Part shown: positions 7,229 to 14,686 of the stretch, piece by piece
Numbering within the stretch: position 1 is the first letter of the stretch
How the letters are laid out: each line of letters opens with the position of its first letter
Origin: Bacteriovoracaceae bacterium
Lineage (GTDB): Bacteria > Bdellovibrionota > Bacteriovoracia > Bacteriovoracales > Bacteriovoracaceae
Reading direction: 5' to 3'
Length of the DNA: 64,000 nt
Assembly: GCA_025210745.1 (NCBI GenBank)
Contig: JAOARC010000037.1
Coordinates: 310,001-374,000, forward strand
Notes under the pieces: model-generated
What the model saw: the letters and a program-made list of their open reading frames with translations, nothing else
The model's database searches: none
What the model was told of the DNA's origin: nothing
Position numbers and translations under genes: made by a program

Positions 7229-8022
7229 GCTTTACTTCTCAAATAACGTAATAAACTGTAGAAGCTTTTGGCTGATCCTCTATAGTTTCTTTTTTTAGAG
7301 CCCCGTGTATTTTCAATTATAAAAGCCTTAAACATTGCCTCTTCCCTTGATATGTTATTTATATCTCCTAGCTGATATGAAAAGTCCACAGAATTTCGGT
7401 TCTGTATCTGTAGCCATGATAAATAAGTATCACTATCTATATCGACTTTCTTTAATAAACTAAAAGCCCATTTATGAACTTCAACCTTTTGCTTAATTGA
7501 TAGCCTTAATAAAGAAAGAATTTTTTTTATCTCAAGGTCTCCAGTTGGTATAATAATATTTTTCTTATAAATATTTTTTTCACTTCTAATCAACTCGAAC
7601 ATTAGAACGCAATAAAGTAAACTTTCATTTTTAATATACTTCTGAAATAAAGATGTAGATATAAAAATTCTTCTTCCCGGTAAAGAAAAATGAAATGGTA
7701 TTTCATCTTTTATAATATAAAAAACAGGCTTCACTTTTAATTTAAAAAAAAGCTTATTTTCACTTAGAATTTTTTTCGTAATTCGATCAAGATATCTTTT
7801 AGAGGCGTAATCCAAAGGTATTTGTTTTTCATTATTTGTAGACAAATAAAACTGTTCAAATTCCTTCAGGTGCTCAAGGTAATCTACTTTCTCATATTTT
7901 TGGTAAGTTTTATCTGAAATAAATTTAGAGCTTTTATCTTTAGAAAAGAAAGTTGAGCAAGACACTAATATAAGTAAAAAAAGCAGGCCTATTGACCTGC
8001 TTATATATTTTATTTTATTCAT
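7225..8022 (-). CDS. Lipoprotein resembling an M48 metallopeptidase without its zinc site
   Basis: The 265-residue protein has a lipoprotein signal with the acylated cysteine at 22 (LILVSC). Residues 95-150 follow the M48 core: a strand, then PFHFSLPGRRIFIST matching the usual N-A-F-x-x-P-G-G-x-I-x-V segment, then a helix where the zinc motif H-E-x-x-H should be. Here that place reads FELIR (142-146), so two of the zinc ligands are lost and hydrolysis is not expected. The protein is probably a structural or regulatory relative of BepA-like envelope proteases. It starts 7 bases after the LysM gene and overlaps the amgK start. A terminator lies inside its first codons. Confidence 0.6.
   Translation of the reverse strand: MNKIKYISRSIGLLFLLILVSCSTFFSKDKSSKFISDKTYQKYEKVDYLEHLKEFEQFYLSTNNEKQIPLDYASKRYLDRITKKILSENKLFFKLKVKPVFYIIKDEIPFHFSLPGRRIFISTSLFQKYIKNESLLYCVLMFELIRSEKNIYKKNIIIPTGDLEIKKILSLLRLSIKQKVEVHKWAFSLLKKVDIDSDTYLSWLQIQNRNSVDFSYQLGDINNISREEAMFKAFIIENTRGSKKRNYRGSAKSFYSLLRYLRSKA
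7974..8002 (-). terminator. Intrinsic terminator inside the start of the next gene
   Basis: On the minus strand an 8-bp stem (AGCAGGTC / GGCCTGCT, one G-U pair) with an AATA loop is followed at once by a run of seven T. It ends the LysM transcript, but lies in codons 7-17 of the following lipoprotein gene, which starts at 8022. It could therefore act as an attenuator for the amgK-murU part of the operon. Confidence 0.7.
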
Positions 8023-8029
8023 ATTTCTA

Positions 8030-8635
8030 TTATTTTGTTGCTACGTCCCTTCCTTCAATCTCCGGAGTGAAAATTGTAAACCCAGCATATATTTTGTTCG
8101 GATCTTTAATTAGAGGTTTATTATTCTCCCATATATTTCTCCAAAACTTATTTGCACCATAAGTAGCAAAAGAGATTTTACCTAGCGTATCACCACTTTT
8201 AATTAAATATGGGTTCCCCTCTGGAGTCCAAGAAAAACTTTCAGTAGGAGCATTATACTTTAATACAGTTCCAGCCGATAATTTTTTTGAATCTGATATT
8301 ACATTTTGGTTTAAATCTGATAACTCTTTCCACTTCGAATAATCACCATAGATTTTAAAAGAAATCATCATTAAAGTATCATTTTTTTGAACTGTATATT
8401 CTTTTTGTTCAGCTACATCTTCAATAACAATTTCTTCATTGCTTTGAACAGGAGTTTCTTCACTAACCAACTCTTCTGTGTTCTCATCAGTTACATCTGC
8501 ATTTTCATCATCTAATAACTCATCAGAGTCTGTTAACTCAATTGCTGTATCTGATTCATCCACTTCACTTGTCGTTGATTTTTGTGAACAAGACACAACA
8601 AAAGACAGCATTAATAAAAATAAAATAAACTTCAT
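8030..8635 (-). CDS. Lipoprotein with two LysM peptidoglycan-binding domains
   Basis: A 201-residue lipoprotein with signal and lipobox (FVVSC) followed by a strongly acidic, disordered spacer of about 55 residues. Two LysM domains follow: one starting EYTVQKNDTLMMIS (about residue 79) and one starting PYLIKSGDTLGKIS (about residue 142), each with the Y-x-V-x-x-G/N-D-T-L opening and an N-containing ending. LysM domains bind N-acetylglucosamine-containing glycans, so this protein would tie the outer membrane to murein. A strong AAGGAG site precedes the ATG. It leads the murein-salvage operon, with the terminator for its own transcript just inside the next gene. Confidence 0.85.
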   Translation of the reverse strand: MKFILFLLMLSFVVSCSQKSTTSEVDESDTAIELTDSDELLDDENADVTDENTEELVSEETPVQSNEEIVIEDVAEQKEYTVQKNDTLMMISFKIYGDYSKWKELSDLNQNVISDSKKLSAGTVLKYNAPTESFSWTPEGNPYLIKSGDTLGKISFATYGANKFWRNIWENNKPLIKDPNKIYAGFTIFTPEIEGRDVATK

Positions 8636-8707
8636 AAATTTCTCCTTAACTATTACTTAATAGTATAGCGTAAAAACAAATGAAATTTATAAGGAAATTT
8701 TTGCCTT

Positions 8708-9382
8708 TTAGTAAAATTGAAACATTTCTTGTTGATCAATAGAGTCATGTATTCTTTGAACAAGCCTATCAAAGTGCTCTTCATTTTCAAGAAAGTCTAA
8801 GTCATCAGTATCAACGATCAATGATTTTCCCTGATCATAACTATCATACCATTCATCGTAATAGTGGTTTAATTTCGTAAGATAATCAACAGGGATAGTT
8901 TGCTCATAATCCCTTCCTCTCATTTTAATTCTCTCTTGAAGTTTTGGGACGCTTCTCTTTAAAAAAATCATAAGTGTTGGAGGACTCAAATATTTAATCA
9001 TAGATTCATATAATGAACGATAGTTTTCATAATCTCTTTTATCAAGATCTCCTTGCTCAAACAAAGCTCTTGCAAATATATTTGCATCTTCATAAATAGA
9101 TCTATCTTGAATTGAACTTCCATTGCTACTTTCAATCATCTTATGTGTATTAAATCTATGTGTTAAAAAATACACTTGTAATGGAAAGCTCCATCTACTC
9201 ATATCATCATAAAAATCTGCAAGATATGGGTTATCTTGAACTGATTCATAATATGGCTTCCAACCGAGCTTTTGCGAAAGTTTCTTCGTAAGAGTGGTTT
9301 TACCACCACCTATATTTCCGGCAACAACAACAAACATTTTATTATTACCACTAGATAGCTCTCTATACGCCTCATTTAACAT
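8708..9382 (-). CDS. Deoxynucleoside kinase
   Basis: A 224-residue kinase of the dCK/dGK family that phosphorylates deoxynucleosides for nucleotide salvage. The P-loop is GNIGGGKTT (22-30), the substrate/catalytic DRS motif is in IQDRSIYED, and the lid has RGRDYEQ. The start at 9382 is supported by GGGAG nine bases upstream. The base specificity (dA, dG or dC) cannot be read with confidence. Salvage of deoxynucleosides would be useful to a predator living on host DNA breakdown products, but that is an inference. No neighbour shares the pathway; the gene is transcribed alone and is divergent from the next one. Confidence 0.85.
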   Translation of the reverse strand: MLNEAYRELSSGNNKMFVVVAGNIGGGKTTLTKKLSQKLGWKPYYESVQDNPYLADFYDDMSRWSFPLQVYFLTHRFNTHKMIESSNGSSIQDRSIYEDANIFARALFEQGDLDKRDYENYRSLYESMIKYLSPPTLMIFLKRSVPKLQERIKMRGRDYEQTIPVDYLTKLNHYYDEWYDSYDQGKSLIVDTDDLDFLENEEHFDRLVQRIHDSIDQQEMFQFY

Positions 9383-9501
9383 ATTTTCTCCCTATATCTT
9401 GTATAGTTTATTGGTATCAACCCATACTAAATCAGTCAATTACTTCGTTTTTCTATTTTCAAGCATTTACGTAAGAAATGTTATTGGTTAATATAATATT
9501 T

Positions 9502-10461
9502 ATGAAAAATACAATTGTATTTATTTTATTTAGTCTATTTATGCTATGCGACTCTTACTCCCAAGACCTCGTTGATGATATTTCCACAGGTGGAATCATT
9601 GGAGACGAAGCCCAAATATTCACAGAACAAGTAAGAATCATTTCTCATTCAAAAAAAATTTTCATCCTAACTAATACCAACCAGCAACTTAACAAAGGCG
9701 ACTTCATAACATTAATTGTTAATGATAAAGATGCTGCCTGTAGAGCAATTGTAGCAAAGAATCACGATTCTTTGGTAGGTATTAAAATTTTAAAAATATA
9801 TTCTTTGGCCAATTGGTCAAAAATTAGAAAAGGCAAAGATGTTAAGATCTTAAAAGGTGATGACACTATTTTGTTTACCAAAAAAAATGAAGATAAATCT
9901 GAAGAGCAAGAAGATAAAATTAAATCAGAGGAAGATCTTTACGCTGAAGAACTCGCTATAAATAATGAGTTAAATGGTGACTTTGAAAGCGATAAAAGGC
10001 TAATTAAGCCTGATAATATTGTATCTGCAGCGTATGGACAAATTAGATTTACAAGTTCTATCAATGACAATAAAGAGTATGCTGGACACTTAATTAGTGG
10101 CGGGTGGGCTTACCAGTTTCAAGATAATTTCTGGCTTGAAGGACTTATATCTTATGCAAGTATCAAAGACTATCCGACAGTAACAAATCAAACTGTTGTC
10201 AATCCTCTTACAGCTAGAATTAAATATACTTTAAAGGCTCCTTTTTATTCATACTTAATGCCTTATGTAGGGTTTCAAGTCAATAATGTAGATAGTCCGG
10301 CAGCAACAGAACAAGATCAAAAAAATGAAATTCAACAAAAGTTAGCAGGAACTGAAGTAGCTATTGGTGTAACAATTTTAAAAAGACTTGTTCCTGGTTG
10401 GTTTGCAAAAGCTGATATTGGAACAGATATGATTAATATAGGAGCTGCTGTTGAATTTTAA
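9502..10461 (+). CDS. Outer-membrane protein, predicted beta-barrel, unknown family
   Basis: Using the ATG at 9502 gives 319 residues with a clean signal peptide (MKNTIVFILF...SYSQ). An upstream in-frame ATG at 9478 would spoil the signal. The region after the signal (residues 25-120) is a small beta-rich domain, followed by an acidic, low-complexity linker of about 40 residues (EDKSEEQEDKIKSEEDLY). From about residue 165 the protein shows alternating aromatic strands and ends in Val-Glu-Phe, the terminal phenylalanine signature of a barrel that BamA inserts. No specific function is recognised. A TATAAT lies just before the ATG. It shares its end with a small lipoprotein gene. Confidence 0.65.
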   Translation: MKNTIVFILFSLFMLCDSYSQDLVDDISTGGIIGDEAQIFTEQVRIISHSKKIFILTNTNQQLNKGDFITLIVNDKDAACRAIVAKNHDSLVGIKILKIYSLANWSKIRKGKDVKILKGDDTILFTKKNEDKSEEQEDKIKSEEDLYAEELAINNELNGDFESDKRLIKPDNIVSAAYGQIRFTSSINDNKEYAGHLISGGWAYQFQDNFWLEGLISYASIKDYPTVTNQTVVNPLTARIKYTLKAPFYSYLMPYVGFQVNNVDSPAATEQDQKNEIQQKLAGTEVAIGVTILKRLVPGWFAKADIGTDMINIGAAVEF

Positions 10462-10582
10462 GCTTTTACTACTAGTCATTTTTCTTTTTTCTTGTGGACT
10501 CAAAACTAAACCAAGATCAATTAAGAAAAATAACAAAGCCTCATTGATTGAAAAATATTCTCAAAGCAAAAAAGGTAATTAA
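10451..10582 (+). CDS. 43-residue lipoprotein, LptM-like
   Basis: A short gene missed by length filters. It starts with TTG at 10451, six bases after GGAG, and overlaps the end of the upstream barrel gene by 11 bases. The product is a lipoprotein signal with FLFSC, then C-G-L-K-T-K-P, close to the C-G-x-K-G-P-x pattern after the acylated cysteine of LptM/YifL small lipoproteins, which help the LPS-assembly barrel LptD fold. The C-terminal half is basic. It ends exactly before the folK start, with one base-pair-tight spacing, so it is in the same operon. The LptM match rests on a few residues only and is a suggestion. Confidence 0.6.
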   Translation: MNFKLLLLVIFLFSCGLKTKPRSIKKNNKASLIEKYSQSKKGN

Positions 10583-11041
10583 TTGAGTCTAATTATAGCA
10601 ACAGGATCAAATCTAGGTGATCCAATAGAAAATCTTAATATCGCTAAAAAAGAACTATCTAAAACCTTTAAACTTTTACAAGAAAGTAATATTTTTATTT
10701 CTAAAGCTGTAGACTATGAAGATCAAAATGACTTTTATAATCAAGTTCTAGAGTTTCAGCTGCCACAATTAGATCCTAGCAAAGTTATGAAAGAAATCTT
10801 AATATTAGAAAATAAACTTGGAAGAGTGCGAACAGTAAAATATGGACCAAGAATAATTGATATAGATATAATCTTTTGGGGTCTACACAAAATACAAACT
10901 GAAAACCTCATAACGCCTCACCCCAAATGGATTGAAAGAAGTTTTGTTGTAAAACCATTGCAACAGTTACCATTCTTTAAAACTGTCGAAAATTGTTTTA
11001 CAATACCAAGTAGTTTTTTAATTGATGCAACACCAATTTAA
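10583..11041 (+). CDS. folK: Dihydropterin pyrophosphokinase FolK
   Basis: FolK transfers pyrophosphate from ATP to 6-hydroxymethyl-7,8-dihydropterin on the folate pathway. The 152-residue protein starts with ATGSNLGD, contains LGRVRTVKYGPRIIDIDIIF, the HPPK signature with the metal-binding aspartates, and ends with LITPHPKWIERSFVVKPL. The start codon is TTG, supported by AAAGG with suitable spacing. It follows directly on the stop codon of the small lipoprotein gene. Other folate genes are not nearby. Confidence 0.93.
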   Translation: MSLIIATGSNLGDPIENLNIAKKELSKTFKLLQESNIFISKAVDYEDQNDFYNQVLEFQLPQLDPSKVMKEILILENKLGRVRTVKYGPRIIDIDIIFWGLHKIQTENLITPHPKWIERSFVVKPLQQLPFFKTVENCFTIPSSFLIDATPI

Positions 11042-11056
11042 ACCAAGGACTAGGTT

Positions 11057-12196
11057 ATGAACTTTGAACTAACAAGTGAACAAAAAGAAATTAGAAATAT
11101 GGTTTCTAAATTTGTAAAAAATGAAATTATTCCCGTAGCTGGAGAATATGATGAACATGGAATATTTCCTAAAGAACAGTTTAAGAAAGCTTGGGAACTT
11201 GGACTAATTAATACTTGTATTGCACCAGAATACGGTGGAGCAGGCTTTAGTGAAGTAGAATCTGTTATTATTGGAGAAGAGGTTGCCTATGGATGTATGG
11301 GTATAAATACATCTTTTATGGCAAATGACCTTGCCTTACTTCCAATTGCAATTGCAGGAACTCATGAACAAAAAGAAAAGTTTTTAAAACCATTTACGCA
11401 AAGATTTAAGATAGCAAGTTTTTGTCTAACAGAGCCATCAAATGGATCTGATGCTGCTGGAATTAAAACAACAATTAAAGATGGCGGTGATCACTGGATT
11501 ATAAACGGTGAAAAAATGTGGATTACAAATGCAGGTCATGCTGATTTATTTGTTCTTTATGGAACTATTGATCCAGAACTTAAGCATAAAGGTATAAGTG
11601 CAGTTGTTATCCCAGCAGATACTGAAGGAATTCATCTAGGAAAAAAAGAAGATAAGATGGGACATAGATCTAGTGATACAAGAGGAATTAGATTTGAAAA
11701 TGTAAAAGTTCCTAAAGATCATATGCTAGGAGCTCCAGGAGAAGGCTGGAGTATTGCTATGAAAACTTTAGATCATTCAAGACCCCTAGTAGCAGCAAGT
11801 GCAGTGGGTGGAGCTAAAAGAGCGTTAGATGAAAGTGTTAAATACTCAAAAGAGCGTAAACAATTTGGAGTAAGTATTGCTAAGCACCAAGGTGTGAGCT
11901 TTATGTTAGCCGATATGGCCATGAAAGTTGAGGCTTCTCGTCTACTAACTTATAAAGCTGCATCGTTACTTGATGCGGGTCAAAGAAACACTGAAATAGC
12001 TAGTTATGCAAAAGCTTTTGCTGCCGATTCGTGTATGCAAATAGCAACTGATGCGGTACAAATATATGGCGGATATGGCTACAGTAAAGAGTATCCTGTT
12101 GAAAAAATCATGAGGGATGCAAAACTTATACAAATCTATGAAGGTACCAGCCAAATCCAAAGATTAGTAATTGCTAGAGAGTTATTAAATAAATAA
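11057..12196 (+). CDS. Acyl-CoA dehydrogenase
   Basis: A flavoenzyme of 379 residues that oxidises acyl-CoA to enoyl-CoA and passes electrons to ETF. The domains run helical N-terminal part, middle beta domain (FCLTEPSNGSDA and WITNAGHADL for FAD), and C-terminal helical domain with the catalytic glutamate at 362 in IYEGTSQIQ. This position fits short-chain/butyryl-CoA type enzymes, but chain length is not fixed by this. It lies 27 bases upstream of etfB and etfA, the electron acceptor genes, so this is a working set that delivers fatty-acid or amino-acid derived electrons to the respiratory chain. Confidence 0.93.
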   Translation: MNFELTSEQKEIRNMVSKFVKNEIIPVAGEYDEHGIFPKEQFKKAWELGLINTCIAPEYGGAGFSEVESVIIGEEVAYGCMGINTSFMANDLALLPIAIAGTHEQKEKFLKPFTQRFKIASFCLTEPSNGSDAAGIKTTIKDGGDHWIINGEKMWITNAGHADLFVLYGTIDPELKHKGISAVVIPADTEGIHLGKKEDKMGHRSSDTRGIRFENVKVPKDHMLGAPGEGWSIAMKTLDHSRPLVAASAVGGAKRALDESVKYSKERKQFGVSIAKHQGVSFMLADMAMKVEASRLLTYKAASLLDAGQRNTEIASYAKAFAADSCMQIATDAVQIYGGYGYSKEYPVEKIMRDAKLIQIYEGTSQIQRLVIARELLNK

Positions 12197-12223
12197 AAAT
12201 ATTAATTTCTAAGGAGAGAAAAC

Positions 12224-13012
12224 ATGAATATTTTCGTTTGTGTCAAACAAGTTCCAGATACAGAAACAAAGGTTCAACCTAATGGTGATGGAACATTTAT
12301 TGAAACAAGTTCAATTAAATGGATTATGAATCCATATGATGAATTTGCTGTTGAGCAAGCTCTATTAGTTAAAGCTGCAAACGCAGGTTCAACAGTTACA
12401 GTTGTAAGAGTTGGTAGTGTAAAAGATACTGAGGCTCTAAGAACAGCTATGGCCATGGGGGCTGATGATGCTATCTTAGTTGAAGCTGAAGATAACTTAG
12501 ATTCTTATTCAATTGCAAAAGCTCTTAAAGGCGCTATTGATAAATCAGGAAAAACAGCTGATCTAGTTCTTTGTGGAAAGCAAGCTATTGATGATGACTG
12601 CTTACAAGTTCCTCAAATTTTAGCTGGCATGATGGATCTTCCATCTGTTGCTGTTATCGTTGGTTTTGAACAAAACGGTGACGCTGTTACAGTAAAAAGA
12701 GAAATTGAAGGTGGAGCATTAGAAGTTTATGAAGTAAACACTCCATGTATCCTTGCAACTAACAAAGGAATCAATACTCCAAGATATGCTTCACTACCTG
12801 GAATCATGAAAGCAAAAAGAAAACCATTACAACAGTTAAGTTTAACTGATGTTGGTGTAAGTGCTGATGATAGAAGAGTTAAGTATTCTAACTTTCAACT
12901 TCCACCAGAAAAACCTCCTGGGAAAAAGTTTGATGCATCTGATGAAGCAAATGCTGCTTCTGTAGTTGCTGAAGTTGTTGGTTTATTAAGAAACGAAGCA
13001 AAAGTTATATAA
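12224..13012 (+). CDS. etfB: Electron transfer flavoprotein beta subunit
   Basis: EtfB binds AMP and forms a dimer with EtfA; together they collect electrons from acyl-CoA dehydrogenases. The 262-residue product has the start MNIFVCVKQVPDTETKV and the later LVLCGKQAIDDDCLQVP, both hallmarks of the family. It has a strong AAGGAG site. It follows an acyl-CoA dehydrogenase and is 10 bases before etfA, forming one operon. The C-terminal region (SDEANAASVVAEVVGLL) is the usual anchor to EtfA. Confidence 0.94.
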   Translation: MNIFVCVKQVPDTETKVQPNGDGTFIETSSIKWIMNPYDEFAVEQALLVKAANAGSTVTVVRVGSVKDTEALRTAMAMGADDAILVEAEDNLDSYSIAKALKGAIDKSGKTADLVLCGKQAIDDDCLQVPQILAGMMDLPSVAVIVGFEQNGDAVTVKREIEGGALEVYEVNTPCILATNKGINTPRYASLPGIMKAKRKPLQQLSLTDVGVSADDRRVKYSNFQLPPEKPPGKKFDASDEANAASVVAEVVGLLRNEAKVI

Positions 13013-13022
13013 GGAATTAAAC

Positions 13023-13982
13023 ATGGCAAATGTATTAGTATATTCAGAAACAAATAAAGGTAACGTTAAGTCTGTTACATTAGAAATTTTAGGAAAGCTT
13101 ACTGGTCAAAATGTTGATGTTGCTGTTATTGGTGATTTATCAGATGACCAAGTAAAAGTTTTAGCTGAGCATGGAGCTGCAAAAGTTCACAAACTAAAAG
13201 GTGATAACTTAGATAAGTATTCTCCAGAAGGATACACAAATGCTCTTCATGACTTTATCTCTAAAGGAAGCTATGACTATGTATTAGCAGGAGCAACTGC
13301 AGCTGGTAAAGACTTCTTACCAAGATTAGCAACAAAGTTTGATGCTGGACTTGCAAGTGATTGTGTAAACTTTCTTTTTGAAGGAGATTCTTTTCACGGA
13401 ACAAGACCACTATTTGCAGGAAAATGTTTAGCTAAGGTTGAACTTCAAGGACCTAAGCCACACTTTGCTACAATTAGACCAAATGCTTTAGGAATGCCTG
13501 AAAACAAAACAGCAGGTGCTGGTGAAGCAGCTGATGTATCAGTTGATGCAGGAAATATTAGAGCTGCAATTAAAGATATCGTCGCTTCTGCTAGTGAAAA
13601 GTTAGATTTAACAGAAGCAAATATTATTGTTTCTGGTGGTAGAGCAATGAAGTGTGCTGAAAACTTTGCAATCTTAGATGATTTAGCAGATACAATTGGA
13701 GCTACAGTTGGAGCATCCCGTGCTGCTGTTGATTCTGGGTACGCATCTCCAGATATGCAAGTTGGACAGACTGGTAAAACTGTTGCTCCTTCTTTATATA
13801 TTGCTTGTGGTATCTCTGGTGCGATTCAACACTTAGCAGGGATGAGAACATCAAAGGTTATTGTTGCAATCAACACTGATCCAGATGCTCCTATCTTTAC
13901 TAAAGCTGATTATGGAATTGTTGGTGATTTATATAAAATCGTTCCAATTCTTAAAGAAGAATTTGCTAAAATCTTAGGATAA
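13023..13982 (+). CDS. etfA: Electron transfer flavoprotein alpha subunit
   Basis: EtfA carries the FAD of the electron transfer flavoprotein. The 319-residue protein has the N-terminal domain beginning VLVYSETNKGN, and the FAD-binding C-terminal part with VSGGRAMKCAENF, the signature region GQTGKTVAPSLYIACGISG and a following HLAGM. Spacing to etfB is 10 bases with AAGGA before the start. It is the third gene of the acyl-CoA dehydrogenase set. Downstream there is a gap of 62 bases to the next gene, with no clear terminator. Confidence 0.94.
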   Translation: MANVLVYSETNKGNVKSVTLEILGKLTGQNVDVAVIGDLSDDQVKVLAEHGAAKVHKLKGDNLDKYSPEGYTNALHDFISKGSYDYVLAGATAAGKDFLPRLATKFDAGLASDCVNFLFEGDSFHGTRPLFAGKCLAKVELQGPKPHFATIRPNALGMPENKTAGAGEAADVSVDAGNIRAAIKDIVASASEKLDLTEANIIVSGGRAMKCAENFAILDDLADTIGATVGASRAAVDSGYASPDMQVGQTGKTVAPSLYIACGISGAIQHLAGMRTSKVIVAINTDPDAPIFTKADYGIVGDLYKIVPILKEEFAKILG

Positions 13983-14044
13983 AATGTAGAGAACTTTGTA
14001 GGGAAGATAGACTTCTTCCCTATATCCCAACTCCTTTCTAATCT

Positions 14045-14653
14045 ATGAAACAAAAAATAATTGGAATAATAGCAGGTCTTATATTTTGGGCCTACAAATT
14101 TACACTTCGTTTTGATCTTCAGTTTGAAAATGAAGGTGATAGGCCATTATTAAAAAAGATGTTAAAAACAAAAAAGCCAGATCATGACTCTAAATATATT
14201 TTGGCATTTTTTCATCAAGATGAACTTTGTATGCTTCCTTTCTTTATTGGAAAGCAGTTATCAATGCTAGTTTCTCATTCTAAAGACGGTGAGATCATGG
14301 CAACAGCACTTAAAACTCAAGGTCACACACCAGTTAGAGGCTCATCCTCTAAGGGTGCAGTCGCTGGTCTTATAGCATGTATTAGAAAAGTAAAAGAAGG
14401 CTATCCAAATGCCATGGCAGTAGATGGGCCAAGAGGACCTATATATAAAGTTAAAGATGGTGTTATAGCTATTAGTAATAAAACAAACACACCAATTTTG
14501 CCTATGAGAGCACATCCGGTTAAGGCCAAAATATTTGAAAAATCTTGGAATAAAGCAAAGCTTCCAATGCCATTTTCTAAAGTTGTTTTAAAAGTTGGCG
14601 CTATAAAAAGTTATGAAAAAGAAGAGTTAGAAAACTGTCTTATTAACCTATAA
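14045..14653 (+). CDS. DUF374 acyltransferase-like protein
   Basis: The 202-residue protein belongs to the DUF374 family, related to lipid acyltransferases of the LpxL/PlsC type. Diagnostic features are FFHQDE (around residue 58, holding the H-x-D/E-type catalytic site), SHSKDGEIMA, the block GHTPVRGSSSKG, and DGPRGP near 138. The N-terminus has a hydrophobic anchor. Members are thought to acylate an envelope lipid, perhaps lipid A or a lysophospholipid, at the inner membrane, but the substrate is not known. No ribosome binding site is obvious. A strong hairpin terminator follows. Confidence 0.8.
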   Translation: MKQKIIGIIAGLIFWAYKFTLRFDLQFENEGDRPLLKKMLKTKKPDHDSKYILAFFHQDELCMLPFFIGKQLSMLVSHSKDGEIMATALKTQGHTPVRGSSSKGAVAGLIACIRKVKEGYPNAMAVDGPRGPIYKVKDGVIAISNKTNTPILPMRAHPVKAKIFEKSWNKAKLPMPFSKVVLKVGAIKSYEKEELENCLINL

Positions 14654-14686
14654 AAAAGCCTCCAATTGGGAGGCTTCATTTTTATT
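14652..14686. terminator. Bidirectional hairpin terminator
   Basis: AAGCCTCC (14656-14663) pairs with GGAGGCTT (14669-14676), loop AATTG, preceded by a run of A and followed by CATTTTTATTTT. It closes the DUF374 gene from the left and the S41 protease gene from the right. Confidence 0.85.
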
